From IMG/VR virus record IMGVR_UViG_3300005842_000010, positions 1 to 64,000 of that record: a stretch of DNA of 64,000 nt; one strand, written 5' to 3'. The notes beneath the pieces are model-generated. The model saw only the letters and a list, made by a program, of their open reading frames with translations, was not told where the DNA came from and did no database searches. Below are positions 42,250 through 48,977 of the stretch, piece by piece. The stretch comes from a virus. The first letter of the stretch is position 1. Every line of letters starts with the position of its first letter. The position numbers and the translations under genes are program-made.

Positions 42250-42893
42250 TGAAGCCCGTTAAATCAAGGTATGGCATGATGCTGGTTCTTCGCATTTTTA
42301 CTGTTAATGGGGAGAGGTGGTGCGCCTGTTGCTGTGATTGCGGAACCGAGAAAAGCGTAAGGTTGAGTGACCTTCGAACGCAAAGAATAGTTTCCTGTGG
42401 GTGTTATGGTAGGAAAAGGAGACATGAAAGAACTCGAACTCATGGGTATGCCGGATCTGGAAAATCCCGAACAACCGAATATCGCAGTTGGGCGATGATG
42501 AAGTCGAGGTGTTCAAACAAAAAGCTCAATACATGGAAGCACTACGGTGGACGTGGAATAAAGGTTTGTGATCGATGGATGAGATTTGAAAACTTCATCT
42601 CAGATATGGGGCCAAAACCCAGCCAGAAACATTGTATCGAAAGAAAGAATAACGACGGCGATTACACTCCAGACAATTGCCGGTGGGCTACAATGTTGGA
42701 ACAGTCACATAACACACGCCGCACACTTACTATCGATCACTGTGGCAGGACAATGACTGTCGCTGAATGGGCCAGGGAAACTGGAATCACAGTCCGAACT
42801 TTATATGACCGATATCACAAGGGGCTCCCATTATTCTCGAAATTAAACCTTTGCACCACCAGGTCACCAAGGAATATCCAAATTTGCAAATAG
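42249..42893 (+). CDS. Homing endonuclease-like protein with HTH
   Basis: The start is placed at ATG 42249 (TAATG overlap with the stop upstream). It has a C-x-x-C pair region (CACCCDCGTEKSVRLSDL, SCGCYG), then RTTEYRSWAMMKSRCSNKK, HYGGRGIKVCDRWMRFENF, and HCIERKNNDGDYTPDNCRWA, then an HTH (WARETGITVRTLYDRYHKG). This is the small phage HNH-like family with a DMGPKP..IERKNNDG..YTPDNCRWA core. Confidence 0.8.
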   Translation: MKPVKSRYGMMLVLRIFTVNGERWCACCCDCGTEKSVRLSDLRTQRIVSCGCYGRKRRHERTRTHGYAGSGKSRTTEYRSWAMMKSRCSNKKLNTWKHYGGRGIKVCDRWMRFENFISDMGPKPSQKHCIERKNNDGDYTPDNCRWATMLEQSHNTRRTLTIDHCGRTMTVAEWARETGITVRTLYDRYHKGLPLFSKLNLCTTRSPRNIQICK

Positions 42894-42906
42894 TTTGAAA
42901 TAACCT

Positions 42907-42934
42907 TTGACGCCTCTCGCAGTCGTGGTAAAAC
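42907..42934 (+). promoter_or_regulatory. Probable promoter of the replication genes
   Basis: TTGACG (42907-42912), 16-nt spacer, TAAAAC (42929-42934). A small hairpin TAGCGG-9 nt-CCGCTA follows at 42939-42959. It sits in the 180-nt gap before the initiator gene. Confidence 0.5.
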
Positions 42935-42964
42935 ACCCTAGCGGATTGAAACACCGCTAAAACT

Positions 42965-43108
42965 ATGTCACACTCTTTTGGCCTGCCGCTGAACGTGCGC
43001 GAATGCGTAGCGGCCTGGTTCTCCACCTGGCTTTGTTTCAGCGGGAGGCGGCGGGCCTTTTCTCTTCCCAACAATGAGCATCCGGATAATGTCGCAGGTA
43101 TGGTCTGA
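42965..43108 (+). CDS. Possible small ORF, 47 aa
   Basis: ATG at 42965 gives MSHSFGLPLNVRECVAAWFS, then TWLCFSGRRRAFSLPNNEHP. It overlaps the initiator start by 35 nt. It could be a leader peptide or chance. Confidence 0.25.
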   Translation: MSHSFGLPLNVRECVAAWFSTWLCFSGRRRAFSLPNNEHPDNVAGMV

Positions 43109-43766
43109 CTCAACAATTACCAAACAAGGTGAGCTGTTGGTAATGCTCGCTATAGCAGACTTCGCAAACGATCAAGGTGAGGCTTGGCCATCTGTTTCAA
43201 AACTGGCCGAAAAATCACGGTTAAGCGAGCGTGGAGTCCAATACATTCTATCTAAACTAAAGTCGTCCAGGCATTTATCTATTGAAGTAGGAGGTTCAGG
43301 ACCGAAAGATTCTAGCTTATATCGGGTAAGGGTGAAAGATTTGCACCCTAATCTCACTAAGGGTGAAAACTGTGACACGCTAAGGGTGCAATCTGAGGCG
43401 GTTAAGGGTGCAAACGGCGACAAAAAAGGGTGCAAAAGCTTTGCACCCGATCCGTCAGTACCCGTACAAGAGATCCGTCATAAAGATCCACCACTGGATT
43501 TGTCCGTGGAATTTCCTCCTGGATTTCCAAAGTCTGATAAAGAAGCACAGGCTTCGGCGTGTACTATCGGATGCCCTGCTGATTTTGTTTCGGCAACGTG
43601 GAACCATGCAGCGGGAAGGGGTGGTAGGGATAGTAAAGACGTTCCGATCAGGTCATGGAGACACCATCTTCAAGCGGCCTGGCAATTTCAGCGCGGGAGG
43701 GACGGTGCGGGAAAAACTCCAGAAAAAAACCAACTTCAGGAAAGAATTGAGGTTAAAAGCCTATGA
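43074..43766 (+). CDS. Replication initiator (O-like, HTH_36)
   Basis: Residues about 17-65 form a winged helix of the HTH_36 type: TKQGELLVMLAIADFANDQG, then EAWPSVSKLAEKSRLSERGV, then QYILSKLK. The middle is encoded by an iteron array, as in lambda O where the origin lies in the initiator gene. The C-terminal part ends SWRHHLQAAWQFQRGR, typical of phage replication proteins that contact the loader. A second ATG at 43089 is possible. The helicase loader gene follows by 4-nt overlap. Confidence 0.82.
   Translation: MSIRIMSQVWSDSTITKQGELLVMLAIADFANDQGEAWPSVSKLAEKSRLSERGVQYILSKLKSSRHLSIEVGGSGPKDSSLYRVRVKDLHPNLTKGENCDTLRVQSEAVKGANGDKKGCKSFAPDPSVPVQEIRHKDPPLDLSVEFPPGFPKSDKEAQASACTIGCPADFVSATWNHAAGRGGRDSKDVPIRSWRHHLQAAWQFQRGRDGAGKTPEKNQLQERIEVKSL
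43327..43448 (+). repeat. Iteron array, putative replication origin
   Basis: Seven copies of TAAGGGTGMAA: direct at 43327, 43358, 43381, 43403 and 43425, and inverted at 43341-43351 and 43440-43448. Three successive spacings are 23, 22 and 22 nt, two helical turns. The last direct and inverted copies form a perfect palindrome with 9-nt arms (GGGTGCAAA-AGC-TTTGCACCC). The array lies inside the initiator gene. Confidence 0.85.
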
Positions 43767-44401
43767 CGGAAGAGTTTCAAGAGCGAGAATTCAAAATTAA
43801 GACCATTTCAAACGAAGAGTATGATCGCAGGGAGGCTGAGAGAAAAGCAATAGACGATAAGTTTGAAATTGACGAAATCCGAAGGAAATGGAACTGCCCA
43901 CTGAGACAGGTTTCTTGTAAGCCGATAGCATCAGGAGAATGGGGAGAAAAGCTTGAAGTTCTAAAATCAAAGCTTGGGACTGGAATGATCGTTGCGCTTA
44001 CCGGCGGAAGAGGCAATGGAAAGACACAGCTCGGAGTAGAGATTATGAAGATAGTCTCAGCCTCCTTAGAGAAGTGTTATTTTTTCACCGCTACCGAGTT
44101 CTTCATGCTGATAAAATCGACCTATAAGAATGATGCAACTAGAAATGAGGCTCAGATATTGAGCGATCTTCGAAAATTCAAACTGCTGGTGATTGATGAA
44201 ATCGGGAAAAGATCAGAAAGCCAGTGGGAAAATAACCTTCTATTTGAATTGATAAATAAACGGTACGGCGACATGACGGACACTCTCATAATCGACAACC
44301 GGCAAAAAACTGACTTCATTGCGACTATTGGGCCGTCTCTCGCGAGCAGAATTAGCGAGACTGGAGGTATCATTGAATGCGGATGGGCATCTTTTCGATG
44401 A
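43763..44401 (+). CDS. DnaC-like helicase loader (AAA+)
   Basis: Walker A GGRGNGKTQ (residues 81-89), Walker B KLLVIDEIGKRSE (about 137-149), and sensor/arginine finger region SLASRISETGGIIECG, the normal DnaC/IstB layout. It would load the host replicative helicase at the origin recognised by the initiator; no helicase gene is present in the window. Confidence 0.88.
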   Translation: MTEEFQEREFKIKTISNEEYDRREAERKAIDDKFEIDEIRRKWNCPLRQVSCKPIASGEWGEKLEVLKSKLGTGMIVALTGGRGNGKTQLGVEIMKIVSASLEKCYFFTATEFFMLIKSTYKNDATRNEAQILSDLRKFKLLVIDEIGKRSESQWENNLLFELINKRYGDMTDTLIIDNRQKTDFIATIGPSLASRISETGGIIECGWASFR

Positions 44402-44653
44402 ACGCTCCACTATTCGAATCCAGGCCCAGGTTCAAAGGGTGTCCGCCTATTTGCCTTAAAGAAAACCTGGCCGTCGTTCGAAACCGAGGCTGCGGCTCAT
44501 CGCTGGCGTACCGCTCCGAAAGATGGGAACCCGCTATACGAGCCTAATTCGATTACTAAAATGTGGCGGTGTGAAACTTGCCGGTGCTGGCACTTTTTAA
44601 CTAAGCCTCGACCTCCTGCTGGCGCGACATCTGGAAGTTCAAGAACCCGATAA
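44398..44653 (+). pseudogene. Small cysteine-pair gene split by a frameshift
   Basis: ATG 44398 (ATGA overlap) opens MNAPLFESRPRFKG in one frame, which stops at 44547. The next frame, without a start, encodes LFALKKTWPSFETEAAAHRW, RTAPKDGNPLYEPNSITKM and WRCETCRCWHF up to 44653, and looks like real protein. Removing one base in TTCAAAGGGTGT (about 44433-44439) joins both into one protein of about 84 residues. It may be a sequencing error, a mutation or recoding. Confidence 0.5.
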
Positions 44654-44657
44654 CTGT

Positions 44658-45032
44658 ATGAAGATAATTGGCCTTACACTCACTCCAAACCTTCAGTCCA
44701 TTGAGGCTGCTTTTGGAGATTTATTTCATTCAATTCTTTGGTTCAGAACAGCCGACCGGGAAGCGACTGGGGTTGACGATGGTTATGTCTGTGAAGTGCT
44801 GTCAAAACAAAACCCTGACATGGTGCTGGCTTTTGGAAGAATAGTTTTTGATGTCGTTTCAAGGCACGGCGTGATGACGATGCAGGGGCCATCACTAACC
44901 GCGCTTAACGCTGACGAGTTATTGAGAGGGTTCGCTGATAATGTCAGGTCTGCAATCAATCGCGGGATTCCAAAAGAAGAATTAAGGGTGATGGGATACG
45001 GACCCGTCGGACAAATGGAGATGGAACCATGA
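44658..45032 (+). CDS. Hypothetical protein, 124 aa
   Basis: Alpha/beta pattern (MKIIGLTLTPNLQSIEAAFG, then PDMVLAFGRIVFDVVS, then ALNADELLRGFADNVRSAIN). The PDMVLAFG strand and turn recall a uracil-glycosylase-like fold, but the catalytic motifs are missing. Overlaps the next gene by ATGA. Confidence 0.55.
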   Translation: MKIIGLTLTPNLQSIEAAFGDLFHSILWFRTADREATGVDDGYVCEVLSKQNPDMVLAFGRIVFDVVSRHGVMTMQGPSLTALNADELLRGFADNVRSAINRGIPKEELRVMGYGPVGQMEMEP

Positions 45033-45187
45033 AAGAGATTCTCTTCAAGGAATGGATGACCGCGCAAGCTAAACACTTCGGAATTTCATGGCATGGAGCC
45101 TATTGCAAGTGGAGAAAAGGCCAAATAAAAAGCCCGCCGATGAGAAAAGTAAACAGCCGAGTTATTTGGGTTAAAGTAGAAAACTAA
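45029..45187 (+). CDS. Small protein, 52 aa
   Basis: MKEILFKEWMTAQAKHFGIS, then WHGAYCKWRKGQIKSPPMRK. ATGA overlap at the start; ends next to a hairpin shared with the convergent gene. The helix and basic strand could be DNA-binding. Unknown. Confidence 0.6.
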   Translation: MKEILFKEWMTAQAKHFGISWHGAYCKWRKGQIKSPPMRKVNSRVIWVKVEN

Positions 45188-45188
45188 A

Positions 45189-45218
45189 AACGCCCGCCCT
45201 CTTTCGAGAGCGGGCGTT
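45189..45218 (-). terminator. Intrinsic terminator of the convergent minus-strand gene
   Basis: A 13-nt stem (AACGCCCGCCCTC with GAGAGCGGGCGTT, one mismatch), followed on the minus strand by TTTTTAGTTTTC. It is placed 15 nt after the stop of the Ig-like gene. Confidence 0.8.
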
Positions 45219-45232
45219 GAGGGGAGAGTTAA

Positions 45233-45736
45233 TTAAACCGTGGGCTTGTTCGTCGGAGTGCCGACGGTGATGCCGAGGTTCTTCGCGTTCTCGCCGGCAA
45301 CAGTCAGCTCGATCGTTTCCTGCAAGTCCTCGACGCCTTCGCCGAGATCCGCGTCCGCGTCCACAAGGAACACAGTTACGCCAGGTTCGTCAGAGGAGAT
45401 CAGATCGGCGGACAGCCCGTCTGCGGCTGGAACGACCGTTGAAGTTCCACTGATAACGCTCCACACGGGAACGCCGTCGAGTTTGGCAGGTTTGCCTGAG
45501 TCTGTTTTTGGAGTGAGGGTCACATTGACCTGTTGTGCGTTTGTAATTTTTGCTGCTACCATGGTATTTACTTTCTTTTTTTGGATTACGAGGCCGAATG
45601 CTACGTCGAAATGGCCTCTTGGTTTACTGCATTCTGGCTTTAGCTCGCCTATAGACCGAGCCACAGCCAAAAGTCCTTCTCGGATCGCGCAGGCGATCTC
45701 GTCGTGCTGATGCGGCTTGCTCATGGGCATCAACAT
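45233..45736 (-). CDS. Ig-like domain protein on the opposite strand
   Basis: The C-terminal 109 residues, from MVAAKITNAQQVNVTLTPKT, then KLDGVPVWSVISGTSTVVPA, ADGLSADLISSDEPGVTVFL and a final GITVGTPT, form a BIG/Ig-like domain found in many phage contigs. An internal ATG at 45562 is preceded by AAAGAAAG and may be the real start; the N-terminal 58 residues (HDEIACAIREGLLAVARSIG) would then be a leader region. It has its own terminator. Possibly a capsid decoration or secreted protein. Confidence 0.65.
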   Translation of the reverse strand: MLMPMSKPHQHDEIACAIREGLLAVARSIGELKPECSKPRGHFDVAFGLVIQKKKVNTMVAAKITNAQQVNVTLTPKTDSGKPAKLDGVPVWSVISGTSTVVPAADGLSADLISSDEPGVTVFLVDADADLGEGVEDLQETIELTVAGENAKNLGITVGTPTNKPTV

Positions 45737-45751
45737 TACACCCGATCACCC

Positions 45752-45803
45752 TTGACAGCTATCAATTATTCAATTACAGGTTTCATCACGATGAACGTTG
45801 CAA
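45752..45803 (+). promoter_or_regulatory. Promoter/start element, copy 3
   Basis: TTGACA (45752-45757), a weak -10 TACAGG at 17-nt spacing, then ATCACGATGAACGTTGCAA (45785-45803) with the ATG at 45791. Same layout as at 7.3 and 37.1 kb. Confidence 0.6.
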
Positions 45804-46084
45804 CTGGTATGACACGTCAAAGGGCCACGGAACTACTTCCAGTAATTCAAGCTTTTGCTAGAGGAGAATCTGTTCAGGTGTCGATTTCATTCCCACCATC
45901 CGATTGGGAAGATTACGACGGAAATTGCGCAGATTTTCAAAATGAAAATTGGATTTGGAGGATCAAGCCAAAGCCTCGCGAGTGGTGGATAGATGAACAA
46001 GGCGTGGCTAGGCACTATAAAGAAGACGCCATCCGCAATAGTGGAAAGTTTAGACCGATCCATGTGGTGGAAGTGTTCGATTGA
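45791..46084 (+). CDS. Hypothetical protein, 97 aa, predicted leaderless
   Basis: The start is placed at ATG 45791 in the repeated element instead of 45704, which lies upstream of the promoter. It reads NVATGMTRQRATELLPVIQA, then a Trp-rich end (ENWIWRIKPKPREWWIDEQG). Small phage proteins with this RATELLPVIQAFARGE start are common; function unknown. Confidence 0.65.
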   Translation: MNVATGMTRQRATELLPVIQAFARGESVQVSISFPPSDWEDYDGNCADFQNENWIWRIKPKPREWWIDEQGVARHYKEDAIRNSGKFRPIHVVEVFD

Positions 46085-46623
46085 TAAAAAGCAAAATGAC
46101 ACAAGAACTGTTAGCTAAGAATATAATTTTGTTGCTCAAAGGCATTTGTTGGCATAACGACGCTCGATCCACCTGGGATCCGTTCGACGGCCGGCTGCGC
46201 ATTACGTTCTCACCTCACCCAGGCGATCTCCGATTTCTCATGGGCGAGGGCGGGCGCTGCATCAAAGGCCTGCAGCACGTCGCCGCAGAGATTGGCCGGC
46301 GCAATGACTACTCAGTCAGCATCAGTCTTATGCAAGCGTATCAAGGCAATGCCGAGAAGGAAGATCGCCGGTTCGAACAGAACGTCACTTTCGATCACGA
46401 CGAGATCGTCCGAATCGCCAGTGGTTTGCTGGCCTCAGCGCTGGGGCGCCAGGTTGATTTGAAAGTGATTCGGAAAAACGATAGGCTCGATCTCAAGACT
46501 GAGGTTTTGACCGTTCAAGAGGACCGCGTAATCACCGCGCTCAATGAACCGCTTTACGCCTACGGTTTTCGCCAAGGCTGCATCATCAAGCTTTCAACAC
46601 TCAACTCCACAGTCGTAGTATGA
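46081..46623 (+). CDS. KH-domain-like RNA-binding protein, 180 aa
   Basis: The KH core GxxG is visible: LRFLMGEGGRCIKGLQHVAA, then EIGRRNDYSVSISLM, as in KhpA-type proteins. N-terminal helix and C-terminal strands are extra. The start is TTG 46081 or ATG 46096. Single KH proteins in bacteria bind small RNAs; a phage copy could bind the phage or host transcripts. Confidence 0.6.
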   Translation: MIKSKMTQELLAKNIILLLKGICWHNDARSTWDPFDGRLRITFSPHPGDLRFLMGEGGRCIKGLQHVAAEIGRRNDYSVSISLMQAYQGNAEKEDRRFEQNVTFDHDEIVRIASGLLASALGRQVDLKVIRKNDRLDLKTEVLTVQEDRVITALNEPLYAYGFRQGCIIKLSTLNSTVVV

Positions 46624-46946
46624 GCGAAGAAAAACGAATCCGTCCAGTGATAATCCTTCCAGAAAACATGATGAGCAAAAAGGATATTGCTCAACTTCGA
46701 AGGAACATGCTTTGCGTTGTCGAGTGCAAAGACCCTTCCATGGTGCGTTTTTGCGAGCCGCCGCCGAATGGGTATTCGGAGCAGGAGAAGGCCGCGATCC
46801 AGTTGTGTAGGCACGTTATGACTCAACATTCCGACGTGAGCTGGACAAAGCGGCAACTTGCTGAACGGTTGGCTGATTTCTTCATTAGCGGATCGCCGCT
46901 TCAAGCACCGGCGCGGGTGCCATCCGTTCCAACGACAAAGAAATGA
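46620..46946 (+). CDS. Hypothetical protein, 108 aa
   Basis: Helical C-terminal half (WTKRQLAERLADFFISGSPL) and a Pro-rich end. ATGA overlaps on both sides. Not recognised. Confidence 0.55.
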   Translation: MSEEKRIRPVIILPENMMSKKDIAQLRRNMLCVVECKDPSMVRFCEPPPNGYSEQEKAAIQLCRHVMTQHSDVSWTKRQLAERLADFFISGSPLQAPARVPSVPTTKK

Positions 46947-47347
46947 CCGAGGATGAACTCTCCATCTCCATGCGGGCAAATGGAATGCTTCCAGACGGAA
47001 AAGGAGGCTGGTTCAAACCAAAACGAAAACAAACCTCGACCGGAACTGATATTCAGCGCGGAAGTGGATGGAAGGTTGCCGAGCTGGAACGAGCTATTAG
47101 GCATGGAACACTGGTCGCGGCATCAGCTAAAAAAGGCGCTCCAAGAAACGTTCTTGTCCGGGTTACGTCAGTCCGGAGGTTCCTGCTCGATGACGATAAT
47201 CTTTGCGAAAAGTTCCATGTCGATTGCTGCCGATACGCTGCAATCATTCATGGAGACAGCCCGGCTACGACGCGAATTGAAGTTGCTCAAGTTAAAGCTG
47301 GGCCTGACAAAAGAGAGTACGTCAAAATCGAAATCTACCAGTTATAA
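46943..47347 (+). CDS. RusA-like resolvase, C-terminal part in this frame
   Basis: Frame starting at ATG 46943 (ATGA overlap). The last 65 residues carry a RusA-like core: VTSVRRFLLDDDNLCEKFHV, then DCCRYAAIIHGDSPATTRIE and VAQVKAG, with the acidic DDDN cluster. The first 30 residues (SISMRANGMLPDGKGGWFKP) also look real, but residues 35-68 do not; the expected N-terminal RusA part is in the overlapping +1 frame. RusA cuts Holliday junctions. Confidence 0.7.
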   Translation: MTEDELSISMRANGMLPDGKGGWFKPKRKQTSTGTDIQRGSGWKVAELERAIRHGTLVAASAKKGAPRNVLVRVTSVRRFLLDDDNLCEKFHVDCCRYAAIIHGDSPATTRIEVAQVKAGPDKREYVKIEIYQL

Positions 47348-47375
47348 AGCGCCACCAGGCGATCCGCCTTTCTAA
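46953..47375 (+). CDS. Overlapping frame with RusA-like N-terminal part
   Basis: Residues about 30-68 in this frame (PELIFSAEVDGRLPSWNELL, then GMEHWSRHQLKKALQ) match the start of the same RusA-like family. After residue 68 the sequence becomes Ser/Lys-rich and unlike a fold. A -1 shift at the A-AAA-AAG heptamer (47129-47135) would join it to the resolvase core in the other frame. Confidence 0.5.
   Translation: MNSPSPCGQMECFQTEKEAGSNQNENKPRPELIFSAEVDGRLPSWNELLGMEHWSRHQLKKALQETFLSGLRQSGGSCSMTIIFAKSSMSIAADTLQSFMETARLRRELKLLKLKLGLTKESTSKSKSTSYKAPPGDPPF
47129..47135 (+). other. Slippery heptamer A-AAA-AAG
   Basis: In the frame of the 46953 ORF the codons read CTA AAA AAG, so A-AAA-AAG is in the exact phase used by dnaX-type -1 frameshifting. 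A small hairpin AAGAA-ACG-TTCTT follows within 6 nt, and TCCGG...CCGGA further on. Confidence 0.5.
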
Positions 47376-47376
47376 A

Positions 47377-47610
47377 ATGACTATCTCAGACGAAGAACAA
47401 AAATCCATTGAGCAAAACGTTTCTAAGCTGATGGAACACTACGATTCGGTTAGGATCTTTGTCACACGACACGACGGTGAGAAGGACACAACCGAATCTT
47501 TTCACACCGGCGGCGGAAACTTTTACGCGCAGCTTGGGCAGGTTCGTGAATGGCTCGTTGTTCAAGATAGGCTCGCTCAAAGGCATGCCGACGAAGAGGA
47601 GGAAGATTAA
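47377..47610 (+). CDS. Hypothetical protein, 77 aa
   Basis: ISDEEQKSIEQNVSKLMEHY, then VRIFVTRHDGEKDTTESFHT and an acidic end. Strand-helix fold seen in small phage proteins. Unknown. Confidence 0.55.
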   Translation: MTISDEEQKSIEQNVSKLMEHYDSVRIFVTRHDGEKDTTESFHTGGGNFYAQLGQVREWLVVQDRLAQRHADEEEED

Positions 47611-47611
47611 A

Positions 47612-48130
47612 ATGGAATTCTACAGAAGCCAGATGGCTGAACCGAAGGGGCCGCGTGTGTCCAGTGGTAAGGACTCCCGACAGACGTACGAAACTCCAAA
47701 AGATTTCCTCGATGCCGTCGTTCGAGACTGGTGCCACGGCGAGGCGTTCTCCTGGGACCTGGCCGCGAGCGCGGAAAACTCCAAAGCGCCGCAGTTCATT
47801 AGTTCCGGACAGAACTCTCTACTTTATAACTGGAGATCGTTAAACGGTTTACTTTGGCTCAACTGTCCATTCAACTTCATCACCCCCTGGGCCAAGAAGT
47901 GCGCTGAGGAATCAGCTTACGGCGCGCGTATCGCGATGCTCGTGCCTGCCTCAGTCGATGCCAACTGGTGGGCGCAGTATGTGCACAAGAAGGCGGCTGT
48001 GCGCTTCGTTTCGCCGCGGATCTCGTTCGACGGTGTAGCGCCGTATCCGAAAGCGATTTCACTGCTGTTGTACGGCGATTGGATGATTCCCAATTTCGAA
48101 TGGTACGAGCCGTGGAGGTGGAAAAAGTGA
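47612..48130 (+). CDS. Phage DNA N6-adenine methyltransferase (Dam type, PF05869)
   Basis: The start is set at ATG 47612. Pattern: SRQTYETPKDFLDAVVRDW, then FSWDLAASAENSKAPQFIS, then LLWLNCPFNFITPWAKKCAE and ARIAMLVPASVDANWWAQYV. The methyltransferase motif IV reads NCPF where NPPY or NPPF is usual. It may protect phage DNA from host restriction. The length of 172 aa is normal. Confidence 0.82.
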   Translation: MEFYRSQMAEPKGPRVSSGKDSRQTYETPKDFLDAVVRDWCHGEAFSWDLAASAENSKAPQFISSGQNSLLYNWRSLNGLLWLNCPFNFITPWAKKCAEESAYGARIAMLVPASVDANWWAQYVHKKAAVRFVSPRISFDGVAPYPKAISLLLYGDWMIPNFEWYEPWRWKK

Positions 48131-48393
48131 ATATGGGAATTAAGCTGTCAATTAAACATAGGGCATGGGACATACTCAAATCTCGCGGTGAAATGAGAGG
48201 TTCGGATCTGGGCTGGGAATTGTGGGGAGAAACCACAGATTGCGCCAATCGTGGAACGGGCTCTCACAGACACAATAAATTCTGCCGTGCAGCCGGTAAA
48301 ATTTTGAGGCACCTGGAAAAACAAGGTCGAGTTATTAGTGTTCCAAGAAAAAGGCACACAGTGTGGAGAGCGGTTGGAAATAATCCGCCATGA
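48127..48393 (+). CDS. Winged-helix-like small protein, GTG start, 88 aa
   Basis: GTG 48127 overlaps the TGA upstream (GTGA). Helices then wing: IKHRAWDILKSRGEMRGSDL, then CRAAGKILRHLEKQGRVISV and PRKRHTVW, which suits a small DNA-binding regulator. Confidence 0.55.
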   Translation: MNMGIKLSIKHRAWDILKSRGEMRGSDLGWELWGETTDCANRGTGSHRHNKFCRAAGKILRHLEKQGRVISVPRKRHTVWRAVGNNPP

Positions 48394-48587
48394 GCGCCGC
48401 CGGCAAACTTCACAATTGCGAGTGCGGCAAACCGCGCACGTACTCGTACGCCTTCGATGCGTTCTACTGCGAGGCTTGCGATCAGTTCTTGGACAAAGTG
48501 TGTGAAAATAGAATCTGCATCTTCTGCAAGGGCAGGAAAGAAAAGCCCAGCCAAAACAATTTGTGCAAGGCGAAAGGACAGAGGTGA
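48390..48587 (+). CDS. Zinc-ribbon protein, 65 aa
   Basis: Four cysteine pairs (CECG, CEAC, CENRICIFC) suggest two zinc sites. ATGA overlap upstream and GTGA downstream. Unknown role. Confidence 0.6.
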   Translation: MSAAGKLHNCECGKPRTYSYAFDAFYCEACDQFLDKVCENRICIFCKGRKEKPSQNNLCKAKGQR

Positions 48588-48775
48588 AACTGGATCACAT
48601 CGAGATTACTAACTGGTTCGAACCCGGCCACGAGTACTGGAAATCCGTGCAGGCCAAGCCATCCGAGCCGCTCATCCAGGCGACTATCTCAATGACTCTC
48701 TCTTGGAACGAATACCACGAGCTTATCAAGCGGGACGAAGAGAAGATTAAGTTCGTCGAGAAATTGCCGGAATGA
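48584..48775 (+). CDS. Hypothetical protein, GTG start, 63 aa
   Basis: GTG 48584 overlaps the stop of the zinc ribbon; the frame reads KLDHIEITNWFEPGHEYWKS, then TISMTLSWNEYHELIK, a strand-helix fold. Function unknown. Confidence 0.55.
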   Translation: MKLDHIEITNWFEPGHEYWKSVQAKPSEPLIQATISMTLSWNEYHELIKRDEEKIKFVEKLPE

Positions 48776-48785
48776 ACCTCGCCTT

Positions 48786-48977
48786 ATGGGACCGCAGCAC
48801 GAATCTGATTACGCTCCCGGATGGTACAAGAGCCGGAACAAGTTTCGGCGTAAAAGCCCGAACCGGTTTCACTGGCAATGGTCGCGCTTCAGTCGCAGGA
48901 CGCACGATCACCTCGTTCATTGCCTGGAGTTGTCGCGCAGGTGCCCGTCGAGGCCGGGGCGAGGAAAGGTTGCATGA
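48786..48977 (+). CDS. Small basic aromatic protein, 63 aa
   Basis: The frame is Arg/Trp/His-rich: ESDYAPGWYKSRNKFRRKSP, then NRFHWQWSRFSRRTHDHLVH. The overlapping ORF at 48772 is low-quality and rejected. It ends in an ATGA overlap with the next gene. Confidence 0.5.
   Translation: MGPQHESDYAPGWYKSRNKFRRKSPNRFHWQWSRFSRRTHDHLVHCLELSRRCPSRPGRGKVA

Noticed and set aside
43327-43448. CRISPR array
   Set aside because: Repeats are 11 nt with 11 to 20-nt gaps, partly inverted, and in a coding sequence: iterons, not CRISPR. No cas gene is present.
44658-45032. Uracil-DNA glycosylase
   Set aside because: One PDMVLAFG-like strand is suggestive, but the catalytic water-activating and His motifs are missing.
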